Notes under the pieces: model-generated
Databases searched by the model: none
What the model saw: only the letters and a program-made list of their open reading frames with translations
What the model was told of the DNA's origin: nothing
Source of the DNA: Bacteroidota bacterium
GTDB taxonomy: Bacteria > Bacteroidota > Bacteroidia > Chitinophagales > Saprospiraceae
NCBI GenBank assembly: GCA_006226345.1
Contig: SBHD01000130.1
Coordinates: forward strand, 1 to 33,602
Direction: 5' to 3'
Length of the DNA: 33,602 nt
Program-made: the position numbers and the translations under genes
Shown: one piece after another, positions 8,817 to 17,441 of the stretch
Layout of the letters: each line of letters starts with the position of its first letter
Position numbering within the stretch: position 1 is the first letter of the stretch

Positions 8817-9262
8817 CGCAGGCGATCCATCGACTTTACCAGCGACTCGTCTTTACGGATAGCTCGTGCGGCCAGCCAGTTGAGCAGGATCGCGGCTACC
8901 GGCAATGCAAGGCCGGCTGCCAGTTGGGTCGTACCGCCTTCCGGAGTCTGGTCAAGCGTGGCTTTGGTGGTGAACAGTGCCAGGGCAAGTAAAAAAGCCC
9001 CGATCAGGATCGCGATCAATGCCAGTTTGGCCTGAAGCGGGCGATTCTTAAAGAGAAAAACAGCGATCACCGAAACCAGGGCGCCCAGGGCGGTCAGTCC
9101 GAGCAAACCAGGGTTATCCAGCGGATTGAGTACACCGTCGGACAATACAGCCAGGCTTCGGGCCGGGTCGTCGGCACCGGTTTGGGCATATGGCAGGGCA
9201 AACTGGCCGCCTAAGGCACCTGCTGCCAGGAGCAGAAAGATCGATTGTATACGTTGGATCAT
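8813..9262 (-). CDS. DUF4293 family four-helix membrane protein
   Basis: 149 residues beginning MIQRIQSIFLLLAAGALG, the hallmark start of the DUF4293 family found in Bacteroidota. Four hydrophobic helices can be seen: about residues 5-25, 50-70, 78-97 and 113-133. The tail is charged (RKDESLVKSMDRLR). Function is unknown; it is presumed to sit in the inner membrane. It lies downstream of the isc operon but behind its terminator, so it is probably transcribed alone. Confidence 0.85.
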   Translation of the reverse strand: MIQRIQSIFLLLAAGALGGQFALPYAQTGADDPARSLAVLSDGVLNPLDNPGLLGLTALGALVSVIAVFLFKNRPLQAKLALIAILIGAFLLALALFTTKATLDQTPEGGTTQLAAGLALPVAAILLNWLAARAIRKDESLVKSMDRLR

Positions 9263-9272
9263 GTTTTTAGGG

Positions 9273-9280
9273 CAAAGGTA
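9273..9280 (-). promoter_or_regulatory. Candidate -7 element for the DUF4293 gene
   Basis: CAAAGGTA on the plus strand is TACCTTTG on the minus strand, a perfect TAnnTTTG. It lies only 10 nt upstream of the ATG at 9262, implying a very short leader. No obvious -33 box is seen. Confidence 0.35.
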
Positions 9281-9340
9281 GGAGGAATGGCTCTGGCTTG
9301 GGGCGGTTCGCTACCGGTTTTTTCCGGTGCTGGCCGGCTG

Positions 9341-9380
9341 AAAATAAAACACCCGTAGCCGGATCGCCGGTCACGGGTGT
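9341..9380 (-). terminator. Rho-independent terminator of the isc operon
   Basis: On the minus strand ACACCCGT pairs with ACGGGTGT (9373-9380 with 9349-9356), with an inner CCGG/CCGG pair extending the stem. It is followed by TTTTATTTT (9348-9340). It lies 21 nt after the iscA stop codon, the expected place for the end of the leftward transcript. Confidence 0.85.
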
Positions 9381-9401
9381 CACAGGTTGTATTGACCTTC
9401 T

Positions 9402-9728
9402 TTAGACGGCAAAACTTTCTCCGCAACCACAGGTACGGGTAGCATTCGGGTTGTTGAAGAAAAAGCCTTTACCATTCAGGCCGCCCGAAAACTCCAATGT
9501 GGTATTGAAGAGGTAGAGAAAACTTTTAAGGTCGGTCACGATTTTTACTCCGTTGTCTTCGAATACCTGATCATTCTCTTTTGACTCGTTGTCAAAGTCA
9601 AGTTTATACGACAAGCCGGAACAGCCACCCGACACGACGCTCACACGGAGGAAAAAGTCGTCCGCAAGTTTTTCGGTGTTACGGATTTCCGAAATCTTTT
9701 GTTTCGCACTTTCTGCAACAAAGATCAT
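9402..9728 (-). CDS. iscA: A-type iron-sulfur carrier (IscA/HesB family)
   Basis: 108 residues from the ATG at 9728; a longer frame begins only with TTG and adds 15 unrelated residues. The three cluster-binding cysteines are present in the classical spacing: Cys36 in SGGCSGLSY and Cys100/Cys102 in TCGCGESF. A-type carriers take Fe-S clusters from the scaffold and pass them to apo-proteins. It follows iscU by 47 nt on the same strand and is probably co-transcribed from the iscS promoter. It could equally be called ErpA-like; the isc context favours IscA. Confidence 0.9.
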   Translation of the reverse strand: MIFVAESAKQKISEIRNTEKLADDFFLRVSVVSGGCSGLSYKLDFDNESKENDQVFEDNGVKIVTDLKSFLYLFNTTLEFSGGLNGKGFFFNNPNATRTCGCGESFAV

Positions 9729-9775
9729 GGCATTGTAGTATTGACCCGGCTGTGCCGGGAGTGAATTAGTCAATT

Positions 9776-10198
9776 TCAGGCAGAAGCGGGGGTATCCTCA
9801 GCCTGTTCGGTGGTGATACCGTTCTTTTCCTGGTAATCTTTGATCGCCGCCTTTATGGCATCTTCTGCCAGTACCGAGCAGTGAATCTTTACTGGCGGCA
9901 GGGCCAGTTCTTCCACGATGTCCATATTATCGATACTCAGCGCTTCATCAACGGATTTGCCTTTGAGCCATTCGGTAGCCAGCGACGACGACGCAATGGC
10001 CGAACCACAGCCGAACGTCTTAAAGCGCGCATCCGTGATTTTGCCGGAATCCTCGTCCACTTCGATCTGAAGACGCATTACGTCGCCACACTCCGGTGCG
10101 CCGACCAGTCCGGTACCGACATTCTTTTTGTTTTTGTCGAGTACACCAACATTGCGGGGGTTTTTGAAGTGATCCAGTACTTTATCACTGTATGCCAT
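9776..10198 (-). CDS. iscU: Fe-S cluster assembly scaffold IscU
   Basis: 140 residues with all scaffold residues in place: Cys37 and Asp39 in GAPECGDVM, Cys64 in FKTFGCGSA, and His106-Cys107 in LPPVKIHCS, the segment recognised by HscA-type chaperones in other bacteria. The C-terminus carries a short acidic, Thr/Ala-rich extension (TTEQAEDTPASA) beyond the usual end. It receives sulfur from IscS encoded upstream. No hscA, hscB or ferredoxin gene is in this window. Confidence 0.95.
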   Translation of the reverse strand: MAYSDKVLDHFKNPRNVGVLDKNKKNVGTGLVGAPECGDVMRLQIEVDEDSGKITDARFKTFGCGSAIASSSLATEWLKGKSVDEALSIDNMDIVEELALPPVKIHCSVLAEDAIKAAIKDYQEKNGITTEQAEDTPASA

Positions 10199-10231
10199 AG
10201 CTGAAAATTGATATCAGATTATAGTTAATGG

Positions 10232-10336
10232 TTATTTTTTTGTTTTGCCGAACGTATTATACCAAAGACCCCGTACGAAATAAAAGATGCGGTAAAGCAG
10301 CTTGGTGAAAGGATCGGGTGGACTTTGGATCGGCAT
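10232..10336 (-). CDS. Putative 34-residue small ORF between iscS and iscU
   Basis: The minus strand encodes MPIQSPPDPFTKLLYRIFYF followed by VRGLWYNTFGKTKK, from ATG at 10336 to TAA at 10232. It starts 13 nt after the iscS stop and ends 33 nt before the iscU start, so it fits an operon of four genes. It is aromatic-rich and has a basic tail; the middle could be a short membrane-associated helix. The upstream bases are A-rich without a Shine-Dalgarno, as for neighbouring genes. I do not recognise it; it may be a real microprotein or chance. Confidence 0.4.
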   Translation of the reverse strand: MPIQSPPDPFTKLLYRIFYFVRGLWYNTFGKTKK

Positions 10337-10349
10337 GTTATGTATTCGT

Positions 10350-11570
10350 TTAGTGGGCGCTCCACTCGATCTTGGTCAGGTCAACGCCTTCCTTGTACAT
10401 TTCCCAGATCGGGCTGAGCTCGCGCATGTGATTGACGCCTTTGGAAACAGCCTCGACAGCAAAATCCACCTCTTCTTCCGTAGTAAAACGGCCCAGTGAG
10501 AAGCGGATCGAGGAGTGCGCGAGGTCGTCGCCGAGCCCCATGGCTACCAGCACATAGGACGGCTCAAGTGAAGCCGAGGTGCAGGCAGAACCGGAAGATA
10601 CGGCGATATTCTGGTTGAAGGTCATCATCAGGCCTTCACCTTCCACGTGTTTAAACGAAATATTGCTTACGTGGGGCATGCGGCTGTTAATATTGCCGTT
10701 CACCTTGGTCTCTTCGAGTTTCGTGAGTGCAGCCTCCAGTTTGTCCCGCAGTTTGCTGAGCCGTTCGGCATCCTGGGCCATTTCCAGGCGGGCAAGTTCG
10801 GCGGCTTTGCCAAACCCTACGATGCCCGGTACGTTCAGGGTGCCGGAACGCATGCCGCGTTCGTGGCCACCGCCGTCGATCTGTGCGGTTACTTTTACAC
10901 GGGGATTTTTCCGGCTGACGTACAAGGCGCCAACGCCTTTCGGTCCGTACATTTTATGCGCAGTGAAAGACATCAGGTGAATACCTGTTTCCCGCGGGTT
11001 GGTCGGGATCTTGCCAACTGCCTGTGTCGCGTCACTGTGGAACAGGACACCGTGTTTTTCACATATCTGCGCAATTTCCCGCATAGGCTGGATCACGCCG
11101 GTCTCATTGTTGGCCCACATGATAGATACTGCAATCGTAGTCGGCTTGATCGCAGCTTCCAGTTTAGCCAGGTCAACCTGGCCGTCTTCCTTTACCTGGA
11201 GATAGGTTACTTCAGCGCCCTGTTTTTCCAGGTGCTTGCAGGCATCCAGCACAGCTTTATGTTCTGTTTCGGCCGTAATGATATGGTTGCCTTTGCGGGC
11301 GTACATTTCAAAAATGCCCTTCAGGGCGAGGTTGTTACTTTCGGTGGCGCCGGAAGTAAAAATGATCTCTTTCTCGTCTGCGCTGATCAATTGTGCGATC
11401 TGCTCCCGGGCATAATCCACGGCCTCTTCTGCTTCCCAACCAAAGTGGTGGCTGCGGCTGGCTGCGTTACCGTGTTTTTCAAAGAAGTACGGCACCATAG
11501 CCTCCACCACGCGCGGGTCGCAGGGGGTAGTGGCATTGTTATCCAGGTAAATAAGTCTGGTCTTGTCCAT
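10350..11570 (-). CDS. iscS: Cysteine desulfurase IscS
   Basis: 406 residues from the ATG at 11570 ([16 protein letters not shown]); a longer frame starts only with TTG. It is a PLP-dependent enzyme that takes sulfur from cysteine for Fe-S cluster synthesis. His104, Asp180, the PLP lysine Lys206 in [12 protein letters not shown] and the persulfide Cys330 in [10 protein letters not shown] fall at or within two positions of their E. coli IscS numbers. The long active-site loop with [13 protein letters not shown] marks class I (IscS/NifS). First gene of the isc operon, divergent from the mutase gene. Confidence 0.95.
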   Translation of the reverse strand: MDKTRLIYLDNNATTPCDPRVVEAMVPYFFEKHGNAASRSHHFGWEAEEAVDYAREQIAQLISADEKEIIFTSGATESNNLALKGIFEMYARKGNHIITAETEHKAVLDACKHLEKQGAEVTYLQVKEDGQVDLAKLEAAIKPTTIAVSIMWANNETGVIQPMREIAQICEKHGVLFHSDATQAVGKIPTNPRETGIHLMSFTAHKMYGPKGVGALYVSRKNPRVKVTAQIDGGGHERGMRSGTLNVPGIVGFGKAAELARLEMAQDAERLSKLRDKLEAALTKLEETKVNGNINSRMPHVSNISFKHVEGEGLMMTFNQNIAVSSGSACTSASLEPSYVLVAMGLGDDLAHSSIRFSLGRFTTEEEVDFAVEAVSKGVNHMRELSPIWEMYKEGVDLTKIEWSAH

Positions 11571-11624
11571 GTAGGGATGTCTTGTCTTTATATTTAGATT
11601 TATTCTAAGCAATTTTTCAGCCTG

Positions 11625-11632
11625 CAAATATA
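11625..11632 (-). promoter_or_regulatory. Candidate -7 element of the isc operon
   Basis: CAAATATA reads TATATTTG on the minus strand, a perfect TAnnTTTG, 54 nt upstream of the iscS ATG. The nearest TTTG upstream (rc of 11659-11662) is 26 nt away, longer than the usual 17-23. No IscR-type palindrome was recognised. Confidence 0.45.
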
Positions 11633-11738
11633 ACAGCTTGCCCGGAAAAAAGTTTGTGCAAAGATTTGATTTCAGGCGTGGCTTTAAAAAATCCCGGATT
11701 TTCCATTTGTATCCTGAAAAAAAGGGGCGGGGAAAAAG

Positions 11739-11746
11739 TACATTTG
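11739..11746 (+). promoter_or_regulatory. Candidate -7 element immediately before the mutase start
   Basis: TACATTTG at 11739-11746 is a perfect -7 match but ends only 8 nt before the ATG at 11755. If used, the mRNA would be nearly leaderless. A TTTG lies at 11706-11709, 29 nt upstream, which is long for a -33 box. Confidence 0.3.
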
Positions 11747-11754
11747 CTGGGTAT

Positions 11755-12906
11755 ATGAGTCAGGATACCCATTTTTTCGCCGAGTTCCAGCCGGTAGATA
11801 AAGCAAAATGGCTGGAGCGGATTACCCGGGATCTGAAGGGTAAGCCCCTGGAGGATCTGTATTGGCATCTGAATGAAACACTTACGGTAGATCCGTTTGG
11901 TCATCCGGATGATCAGCTTGTCCCGCCCCTGCCCATCGGTGGTGCACAGACCTCCTGGGAGATCAGTGAATCCATGGAGCCGGGTGACCCGGCTGCTGCC
12001 AACCGGCAAGCGCTGGAGGCACTTGCATTCGGGGCGGAGGGCATCCATTTCCCACTTGGACAATCCGATACCGCTGCTGAACTGGAGGTTCTGCTCGATC
12101 GTATTCACCCTGATTATATCGGGCTGCAATTCAGCGGCGCCGGCGTTGAACAGGGACCGGCTGCCGTACTGGCCGTACTGGCCGGTGTGGCGGAAGCGCA
12201 CGGACTGCAGTCCACGGACCTGCGTGGCGCGCTCTATTACGATCCGGCCGGGGTAACCGGTCAGATCCGTGACCCGCGTTACCTGGCTGACCTCCTGGAC
12301 TATGCACAAAATACTTTCCCGGGTTTTCGCTGCATTACTGTCGATGGCCGGCCGGTCTACCGGGGTCCGAAAGCGGCGACCGACGAGCTGGCTGCTGTTC
12401 TGCAGCGCGCGCTGCTCTACCTGCAAACCCTGAAAGACCGGGGGCATGATCTCAATGCCGCTGCCGCTTCGATACAGGTATCGTTTTTTATCGGCAAGAG
12501 CTATTTTGTCGAAATGGCCAAGCTGCGTGCCTTTCAACTGCTCTGGTTCAACCTGCTTCAGGCACTCGGCGGCCGGCCGAAATACCCGTACCTGGACGTG
12601 CATTTTGCTCCGGCGGCATACACCGATGACCTGTACACCAATATGATCGCAGCGACTACTATGTCCATGTCAGCGGTGTTGGGGGGAGCCAGTAGGCTGA
12701 CGGTATTGCCTTATGATTCCGGGCGAGAGGAAGAGGCCCGGTATCCAAAAGCATTTTCCCGGCGGATAGCCCGGAATGCGCAACATTTGTTGAAGATGGA
12801 AAGCGGATTTGAGACCCTTACTGATCCCGCAGCAGGCAGCTACTATATCGAAAAACTGACAGCGCAACTGGCCGCTGCTTCCTGGAAAAAACTCCAGGCG
12901 GGTTGA
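11755..12906 (+). CDS. Methylmalonyl-CoA mutase small (beta) subunit-like protein, C-terminally short
   Basis: 383 residues from ATG 11755 ([19 protein letters not shown]); a longer frame has only a TTG start. The TIM-barrel domain of the small subunit is recognisable: [18 protein letters not shown] near the start, later [29 protein letters not shown] near the end. In the two-subunit enzyme this chain pairs with the B12-binding catalytic subunit to interconvert methylmalonyl-CoA and succinyl-CoA. The frame ends right after the helix SWKKLQAG, where family members continue through a Gly-Gly turn for at least 60 residues. No remnant of that tail is seen in any frame downstream, and no large-subunit gene follows. 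It may be a truncated, decaying gene or a minimal barrel. Confidence 0.8.
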   Translation: MSQDTHFFAEFQPVDKAKWLERITRDLKGKPLEDLYWHLNETLTVDPFGHPDDQLVPPLPIGGAQTSWEISESMEPGDPAAANRQALEALAFGAEGIHFPLGQSDTAAELEVLLDRIHPDYIGLQFSGAGVEQGPAAVLAVLAGVAEAHGLQSTDLRGALYYDPAGVTGQIRDPRYLADLLDYAQNTFPGFRCITVDGRPVYRGPKAATDELAAVLQRALLYLQTLKDRGHDLNAAAASIQVSFFIGKSYFVEMAKLRAFQLLWFNLLQALGGRPKYPYLDVHFAPAAYTDDLYTNMIAATTMSMSAVLGGASRLTVLPYDSGREEEARYPKAFSRRIARNAQHLLKMESGFETLTDPAAGSYYIEKLTAQLAAASWKKLQAG

Positions 12907-12935
12907 TTTTGAATAAACCTGACAAAAGGCCGGCG

Positions 12936-12964
12936 TTGTGCACCTGCCGGTGAAAATAATTTTG
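12936..12964 (+). promoter_or_regulatory. Candidate promoter of the SprB-repeat protein
   Basis: TTG at 12936-12938, 18 nt, then TAATTTTG at 12957-12964, a perfect TAnnTTTG -7 box with correct spacing. It lies 100 nt upstream of the ATG at 13065 and just after the end of the mutase frame. Confidence 0.5.
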
Positions 12965-13064
12965 TATGTTTCCGATGCCGCTTCGTTCGGTTTCCGGCCG
13001 CTGATCAGTTGATGGCGGACGCCTCCTGTGTCAATCCATCCTTCACCAATATACCCATGATCGT

Positions 13065-16000
13065 ATGAAGAAATTTTTACTGCTCGCAACCAGTGTTTTG
13101 CTTTGCAGCACTGGACTGTCGGCGCAAAACACATCGGACATCGTTGTGCCGGTCACCGTTACGACCACCAACAACCCAGCGTCCATTACCCTGGATTATC
13201 CAGCCACCGCTAATGCGGTGAATACACTGATCGGCCGTAAGCTGATCAACCAGACTACCTGGAATTTCATCGTCCTCGGGGCCAACTCAACCACATTTAC
13301 AGATAATAATGTACTCCCGGGTATTGGCTACGAGTATATCGTGATCAAACAGGCCAGTGTGGCGCCCACTACCCGCGTAGGTCTGGTGTATGCCGGGATT
13401 GAACTGCCGGCCCGCGCATACCGCGGGAAAATGCTCCTGATCGTGGATGACGCGCTCAGTGCGCCGCTTGCTGATGAACTGGATCGCCTGGAATGGGACC
13501 TGCGGGGCGACGGCTGGCAGGTCCTGCGCCAGGATATCACTGTTGCTACCAGCACGGTGGCATCCGTAAAATCAGTCCTGACCGATCTGTACAATGACGA
13601 TCCGGACAATACCGTCACAGCCTTGCTGTTCGGCGATATTCCGGTGCCCTATTCCGGCGATATAGCACCCGACGGGCATCCGGACCACCAGGGCGCCTGG
13701 CCAACGGATTATTACTACGGTGATATGGACGAAGATGCGTGGACGGACACTTTGGTGAACAACCCGGGTGCTTCCCGCGCTGCCAACCGCAACATACCCG
13801 GCGATGGCAAATTTGACCAGAGCCAAACGCCGACATTGCCCGAAATGGTGGTCAGCCGGGTAGATTTCTCCAACCTCAGCGGCTGGGATGTATCGAACGT
13901 CGAATTGTACCGTCGCTACCTCAACAAAAACCACGCATTCCGGACCGGTGCGTACAAGCCGGACAACCAGACCCTGATCGATGATAACTTCGGCTATTTT
14001 GGCGGAGAGGCCTTTGCCCAGAATGGCTGGCGGAATGCCTATGCCCTGACCGGCGCGAACTCGGCTGTGCCGGGCGACTTTTTTGGCGATACAGACAACA
14101 AAAGCTTTCTGATCGGATATGGTTGTGGCGGTGGTAATTACCAGGGGGCTGCCGGTGTCGGCACCTCGGCCAATTTCAGCACCGACAGTGTCAACGTAGT
14201 TTTTGCGCAACTTTTCGGCAGCTATTTTGGCGACTGGGATTTTGAAACCAACCCGTTTATGCCGAGCGCGCTCGCCTCAAAAGGTGGCATTCTGACCTGT
14301 TCGTGGGCAGGCCGCCCGAACTGGAGCCTGCATCATATGGGCCTTGGCGAACCGATCCTGACCAGTACGTTTTGGGTATGGCTGAACAGTTTTTTGCCCA
14401 ACCCGGTCTATCCGCCTAACTTTGGCGACGACCTCATACATGTGGGGTTGCTGGGTGACCCGTCTATTCGGGCGCATGCCATGCAACCACCGGCAGACCT
14501 GATCGCACAGGCGTCCTGTAATGATATTTCACTGGTCTGGAAAGCTTCACCGGATGCCGACCTGGGTTACCTCGTATACCGGGCGCCTTCACCGGATAGT
14601 GTTTTCCAAGTCATTGTGAACAGCCCGGTATTGGGGAATACTTACATGGACACTATGCCGCTGGCCGGATCCAACTATTATATGGTAAAGGCGTTCCGCC
14701 TGGAAAATACGCCGACCGGATCGTTTTACAACCAGAGCGGCGGCGCCCATACCAATGTGGATTTCAACGCCAGTGCCCTGACCGTAACAGCTAACCCAAC
14801 GGATATTTCCTGCTTTGGCGCTGCCGACGGTGCTATCGACCTGACGTTGAGCAGTGGCGGAATGAACCTCACCTACCTTTGGTCGAACGGAGAAACGGGG
14901 TCCAGCCTGACCGGCCTGACTGCCGGCACCTATACTGTAACGGTGACGGGCATGCTGGGGTGCACCGCGACGGACAGTGCAACTGTGGCCGAACCCGACG
15001 CGATCGGACTTACGCCAACCCCGGCAGATGCATCCTGCTTTGGTGCGGCTGACGGCAGTATTGATCTCGCGGTTTCGGGCGGCACACCGGGTTATGCTTA
15101 TGCCTGGTCAAATGGATCGACAACACAAAACCAAAACGGCCTGACTGCCGGTACCTACACGGTTACGGTTACCGATTTGAACAACTGTACCGAAAGTGCC
15201 ATGGCCACGATTACGGAACCTGACGCCCTGGCGCTTGCCCTGACGCCGGAAAATGTGGCTTGTAACGGCGCCTCCACGGGAGGAGTGATGTTGACCGTTA
15301 GCGGCGGCACACCGGGTTATGCTTATGCCTGGTCGGATGGGTCCACGTCGCAGAACCTGAGCAATGTTGCAGCCGGTACCTACACCGTAACGGTTACTGA
15401 TGATAACAATTGTACGTCTTCCGAGGCAGCAATGGTGACTGAGCCGACAGCGATCACGACCAATACGGTAGTGACGAATGCCGGTTGCGCAGGCGCCACG
15501 GATGGCAGTATCGAACTGACTGTAGACGGAGGCACGCCGGGCTACACTTACCAATGGTCCAACGGGGCAACTACACAGAACCTGGTTAATGTGGCTGCCG
15601 GCGATTATACTGTGACCATCACCGATTCGAATTCTTGCACCCAAACCACCGCTGCTACTGTCGGGCAGGCTACCTCGCTGGTTGTTTCTGTTTTAGCTGA
15701 TCCGGTATCCTGTTTTGGCGCGGCTGATGGTGAAGCGACCGCTACGGTCGGTGGTGGTACCCCGGGCTATACCTACCTGTGGTCCAACAATGCTACGACG
15801 GAGATGATCACCGGTCTGACAGCCGGCTTATATACCGTTACCGTGACAGATGAGGCTGGATGCAGCCAAACATCGCAAACTACGGTTTCCCAACCTGCGG
15901 CTGTCAACGCGGCATTGGTTGTAGACAATGTGGCCTGTAACGGCGAGACAAATGGCCAGATCGATCTGACAGTTTCCGGTGGAACACCGCCATATGCTTT

Positions 16001-17324
16001 TGCCTGGTCGAATGGGTCTGCCGATGAGGATATTGATGCACTCGCGGCCGGTACCTATACCGCTACAATTACGGATGTTAACGGCTGTACCTATAGCTCC
16101 AGCGCAACGGTTACCGAACCTGCAGCCCTGGTTGTTGACACCAGGTTTGAAGTAACTTCCTGCCCTGATGAGACACCGGTCGGGAACCTCAGCATTACGG
16201 TTAGCGGTGGTACGCCAATATATACCTATCTGTGGTCAAATGGTTCAAATTCGCCTGAGCCACAAGGCGTGCCCTACGGAACATACACTGTTACGGTTAC
16301 GGATGCCAATGGTTGTGTGTCAGTGCACGAAAATATAGTGGTGCAGACGCCGCAACCCTGGTCCGTTAATACAACGGCAACCGATGCGCTGTGCGCTGGC
16401 AATGCCAATGGTTCCATTGATCTTACGGTAAATGGCTCCTATGGACCAAACTACACGTATGCCTGGTCCAACGGCGGAACAACCCAGAACCTGACGGACC
16501 TGACTGCTGGCACCTATACCGTTATCGTAACGGACGAATCCGGGTGCACGACGACGACTGATGCAGTCGTAGGCCAACCGGACGCATTGGTTGCTGCATT
16601 TGTCAATGTTTCGGCAGCCAGTTGCCCGGGTGCGGGTGACGGTGCAGCCGAGGTGGCGGTGACAGGCGGTACCACGCCGTACAGTTATTTGTGGCAGAAC
16701 GGCGCTACTTCCGCAGCAGTACAAAACCTGCCGGCGGGCACGGCGCAGGTCATGATTACCGATGCCAACAACTGTATGTTATCCGAAACGGTGGCGATTG
16801 AAGAACCGGTGCCGCCGGTAGTCTCTATCGCCGGCATGGATACGGCCTGTGTCAACCTTACTGCACTCTTCTCGCTGCCGGATACTCTCGGCAATTTTGA
16901 ATGGGCGGCTTCCGCTGGCGGCCAGATCTCTGCCGGCCAGAGCACGGCACAGGTAGAGGTGGTGTGGCCCAATGCCGGCACGAGCACCCTGACAGCCTAT
17001 TACACCTATGGTGCCGGTTGTCAGGACTCTGCCCAGACCACTGTAGTCGTCGATATCTGTGTTGGTACCAAGGAGCCGGTACTTACTGGCGTATCGGTTC
17101 AGCCTAACCCGTTCGGGCAATCGCTGACGGTGCTTTTCGATCGCCCGGTACAGCCGGATGCACGCCTGCAACTGTGGAATGTGCAGGGACGGCTGGTCCT
17201 GGAGCAGACTGCGTTGACAGACTGGACCGAACTTGAAACCGGAGCACTGCCCGCCGGCGCTTACATCCTGCAGGTAGTGGAAAGCGGTCATATCGGTACC
17301 TGGAAGCTGATAAAAGTGGATTAA
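13065..17324 (+). CDS. T9SS-secreted multidomain protein: gingipain-like N-terminal domain, FnIII-like domain, nine SprB repeats, type A sorting tail
   Basis: 1419 residues. The signal peptide is MKKFLLLATSVLLCSTGLSAQ. Residues about 125-460 resemble the C25 (gingipain) peptidase fold: VTALLFGDIPVP, TDYYYGDMDED, PEMVVSRVD, then GYGCGGG (351-357), FGSYFGDWD and SKGGILTCSWAGRPNW. The peptidase His and Cys positions appear substituted (Tyr352, and Ser386 in FGSYFGD), so activity is doubtful. A fibronectin-III-like segment follows (about 475-565), then nine SprB repeats (571-1253), a PKD-like stretch, and a C-terminal T9SS type A sorting domain (VSVQPNPFGQSL to GAYILQVVESG and WKLIKVD). It should be exported, anchored or released at the cell surface, and act as an adhesin or scaffold. 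SprB itself supports gliding; a motility role here is not shown. Confidence 0.85.
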   Translation: MKKFLLLATSVLLCSTGLSAQNTSDIVVPVTVTTTNNPASITLDYPATANAVNTLIGRKLINQTTWNFIVLGANSTTFTDNNVLPGIGYEYIVIKQASVAPTTRVGLVYAGIELPARAYRGKMLLIVDDALSAPLADELDRLEWDLRGDGWQVLRQDITVATSTVASVKSVLTDLYNDDPDNTVTALLFGDIPVPYSGDIAPDGHPDHQGAWPTDYYYGDMDEDAWTDTLVNNPGASRAANRNIPGDGKFDQSQTPTLPEMVVSRVDFSNLSGWDVSNVELYRRYLNKNHAFRTGAYKPDNQTLIDDNFGYFGGEAFAQNGWRNAYALTGANSAVPGDFFGDTDNKSFLIGYGCGGGNYQGAAGVGTSANFSTDSVNVVFAQLFGSYFGDWDFETNPFMPSALASKGGILTCSWAGRPNWSLHHMGLGEPILTSTFWVWLNSFLPNPVYPPNFGDDLIHVGLLGDPSIRAHAMQPPADLIAQASCNDISLVWKASPDADLGYLVYRAPSPDSVFQVIVNSPVLGNTYMDTMPLAGSNYYMVKAFRLENTPTGSFYNQSGGAHTNVDFNASALTVTANPTDISCFGAADGAIDLTLSSGGMNLTYLWSNGETGSSLTGLTAGTYTVTVTGMLGCTATDSATVAEPDAIGLTPTPADASCFGAADGSIDLAVSGGTPGYAYAWSNGSTTQNQNGLTAGTYTVTVTDLNNCTESAMATITEPDALALALTPENVACNGASTGGVMLTVSGGTPGYAYAWSDGSTSQNLSNVAAGTYTVTVTDDNNCTSSEAAMVTEPTAITTNTVVTNAGCAGATDGSIELTVDGGTPGYTYQWSNGATTQNLVNVAAGDYTVTITDSNSCTQTTAATVGQATSLVVSVLADPVSCFGAADGEATATVGGGTPGYTYLWSNNATTEMITGLTAGLYTVTVTDEAGCSQTSQTTVSQPAAVNAALVVDNVACNGETNGQIDLTVSGGTPPYAFAWSNGSADEDIDALAAGTYTATITDVNGCTYSSSATVTEPAALVVDTRFEVTSCPDETPVGNLSITVSGGTPIYTYLWSNGSNSPEPQGVPYGTYTVTVTDANGCVSVHENIVVQTPQPWSVNTTATDALCAGNANGSIDLTVNGSYGPNYTYAWSNGGTTQNLTDLTAGTYTVIVTDESGCTTTTDAVVGQPDALVAAFVNVSAASCPGAGDGAAEVAVTGGTTPYSYLWQNGATSAAVQNLPAGTAQVMITDANNCMLSETVAIEEPVPPVVSIAGMDTACVNLTALFSLPDTLGNFEWAASAGGQISAGQSTAQVEVVWPNAGTSTLTAYYTYGAGCQDSAQTTVVVDICVGTKEPVLTGVSVQPNPFGQSLTVLFDRPVQPDARLQLWNVQGRLVLEQTALTDWTELETGALPAGAYILQVVESGHIGTWKLIKVD
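14775..16823 (+). repeat. Nine tandem SprB-type repeats (about 76 codons each) inside the T9SS protein gene
   Basis: Each unit runs from a beta strand through SCFGAADGSIDLTVSGGTPG-like and YTYLWSNG-like cores to LTAGTYTVTVTD and GCT. Every one of the nine units keeps two cysteines (near the start and after VTD), which suggests one disulfide per unit. Units 2 and 3 share an identical 32-nt stretch at 15078-15109 and 15303-15334, exactly 225 nt (75 codons) apart. This indicates recent duplication or gene conversion in an otherwise diverged array. Unit 7 is the most divergent (SCPDETPVGNLSITV). Confidence 0.9.
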
Positions 17325-17360
17325 GAGGCTGTTTGGGTTAAGCATTCTCCTTTTTCTATT

Positions 17361-17401
17361 AATAGCCATAGTTCTGAAGGATCGGAACTATGGCTATTTT
17401 T
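17361..17401 (+). terminator. Rho-independent terminator after the SprB-repeat gene
   Basis: Positions 17361-17374 and 17385-17398 form a perfect 14-bp stem (AATAGCCATAGTTC with GAACTATGGCTATT) around a 10-nt loop. It is followed by a short T run and lies 36 nt after the stop at 17324. The stretch before the stem is TTTTTCTATT, so it is A-rich on the other strand and the hairpin is close to symmetric. Confidence 0.85.
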
Positions 17402-17441
17402 GCACATACATAAACGCATCACGAATTCAATCCCCCACATT

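Noticed and set aside
10647-11597. 316-codon open frame on the plus strand over iscS
   Set aside because: It is antisense to a clear IscS with all catalytic residues; the protein has no recognisable motifs. High GC favours such shadow frames.
12163-12187. Short tandem GCCGTACTG duplication in the mutase gene
   Set aside because: Only two copies inside a coding helix (AAVLAVLAG); ordinary low-complexity coding sequence.
11617-12603. 328-codon open frame on the minus strand over the mutase gene
   Set aside because: Antisense shadow of the methylmalonyl-CoA mutase barrel; no family resemblance.
14775-16823. DNA-level tandem repeat or satellite
   Set aside because: The periodicity comes from protein-coding SprB repeats that keep frame and cysteines; it is part of one gene.
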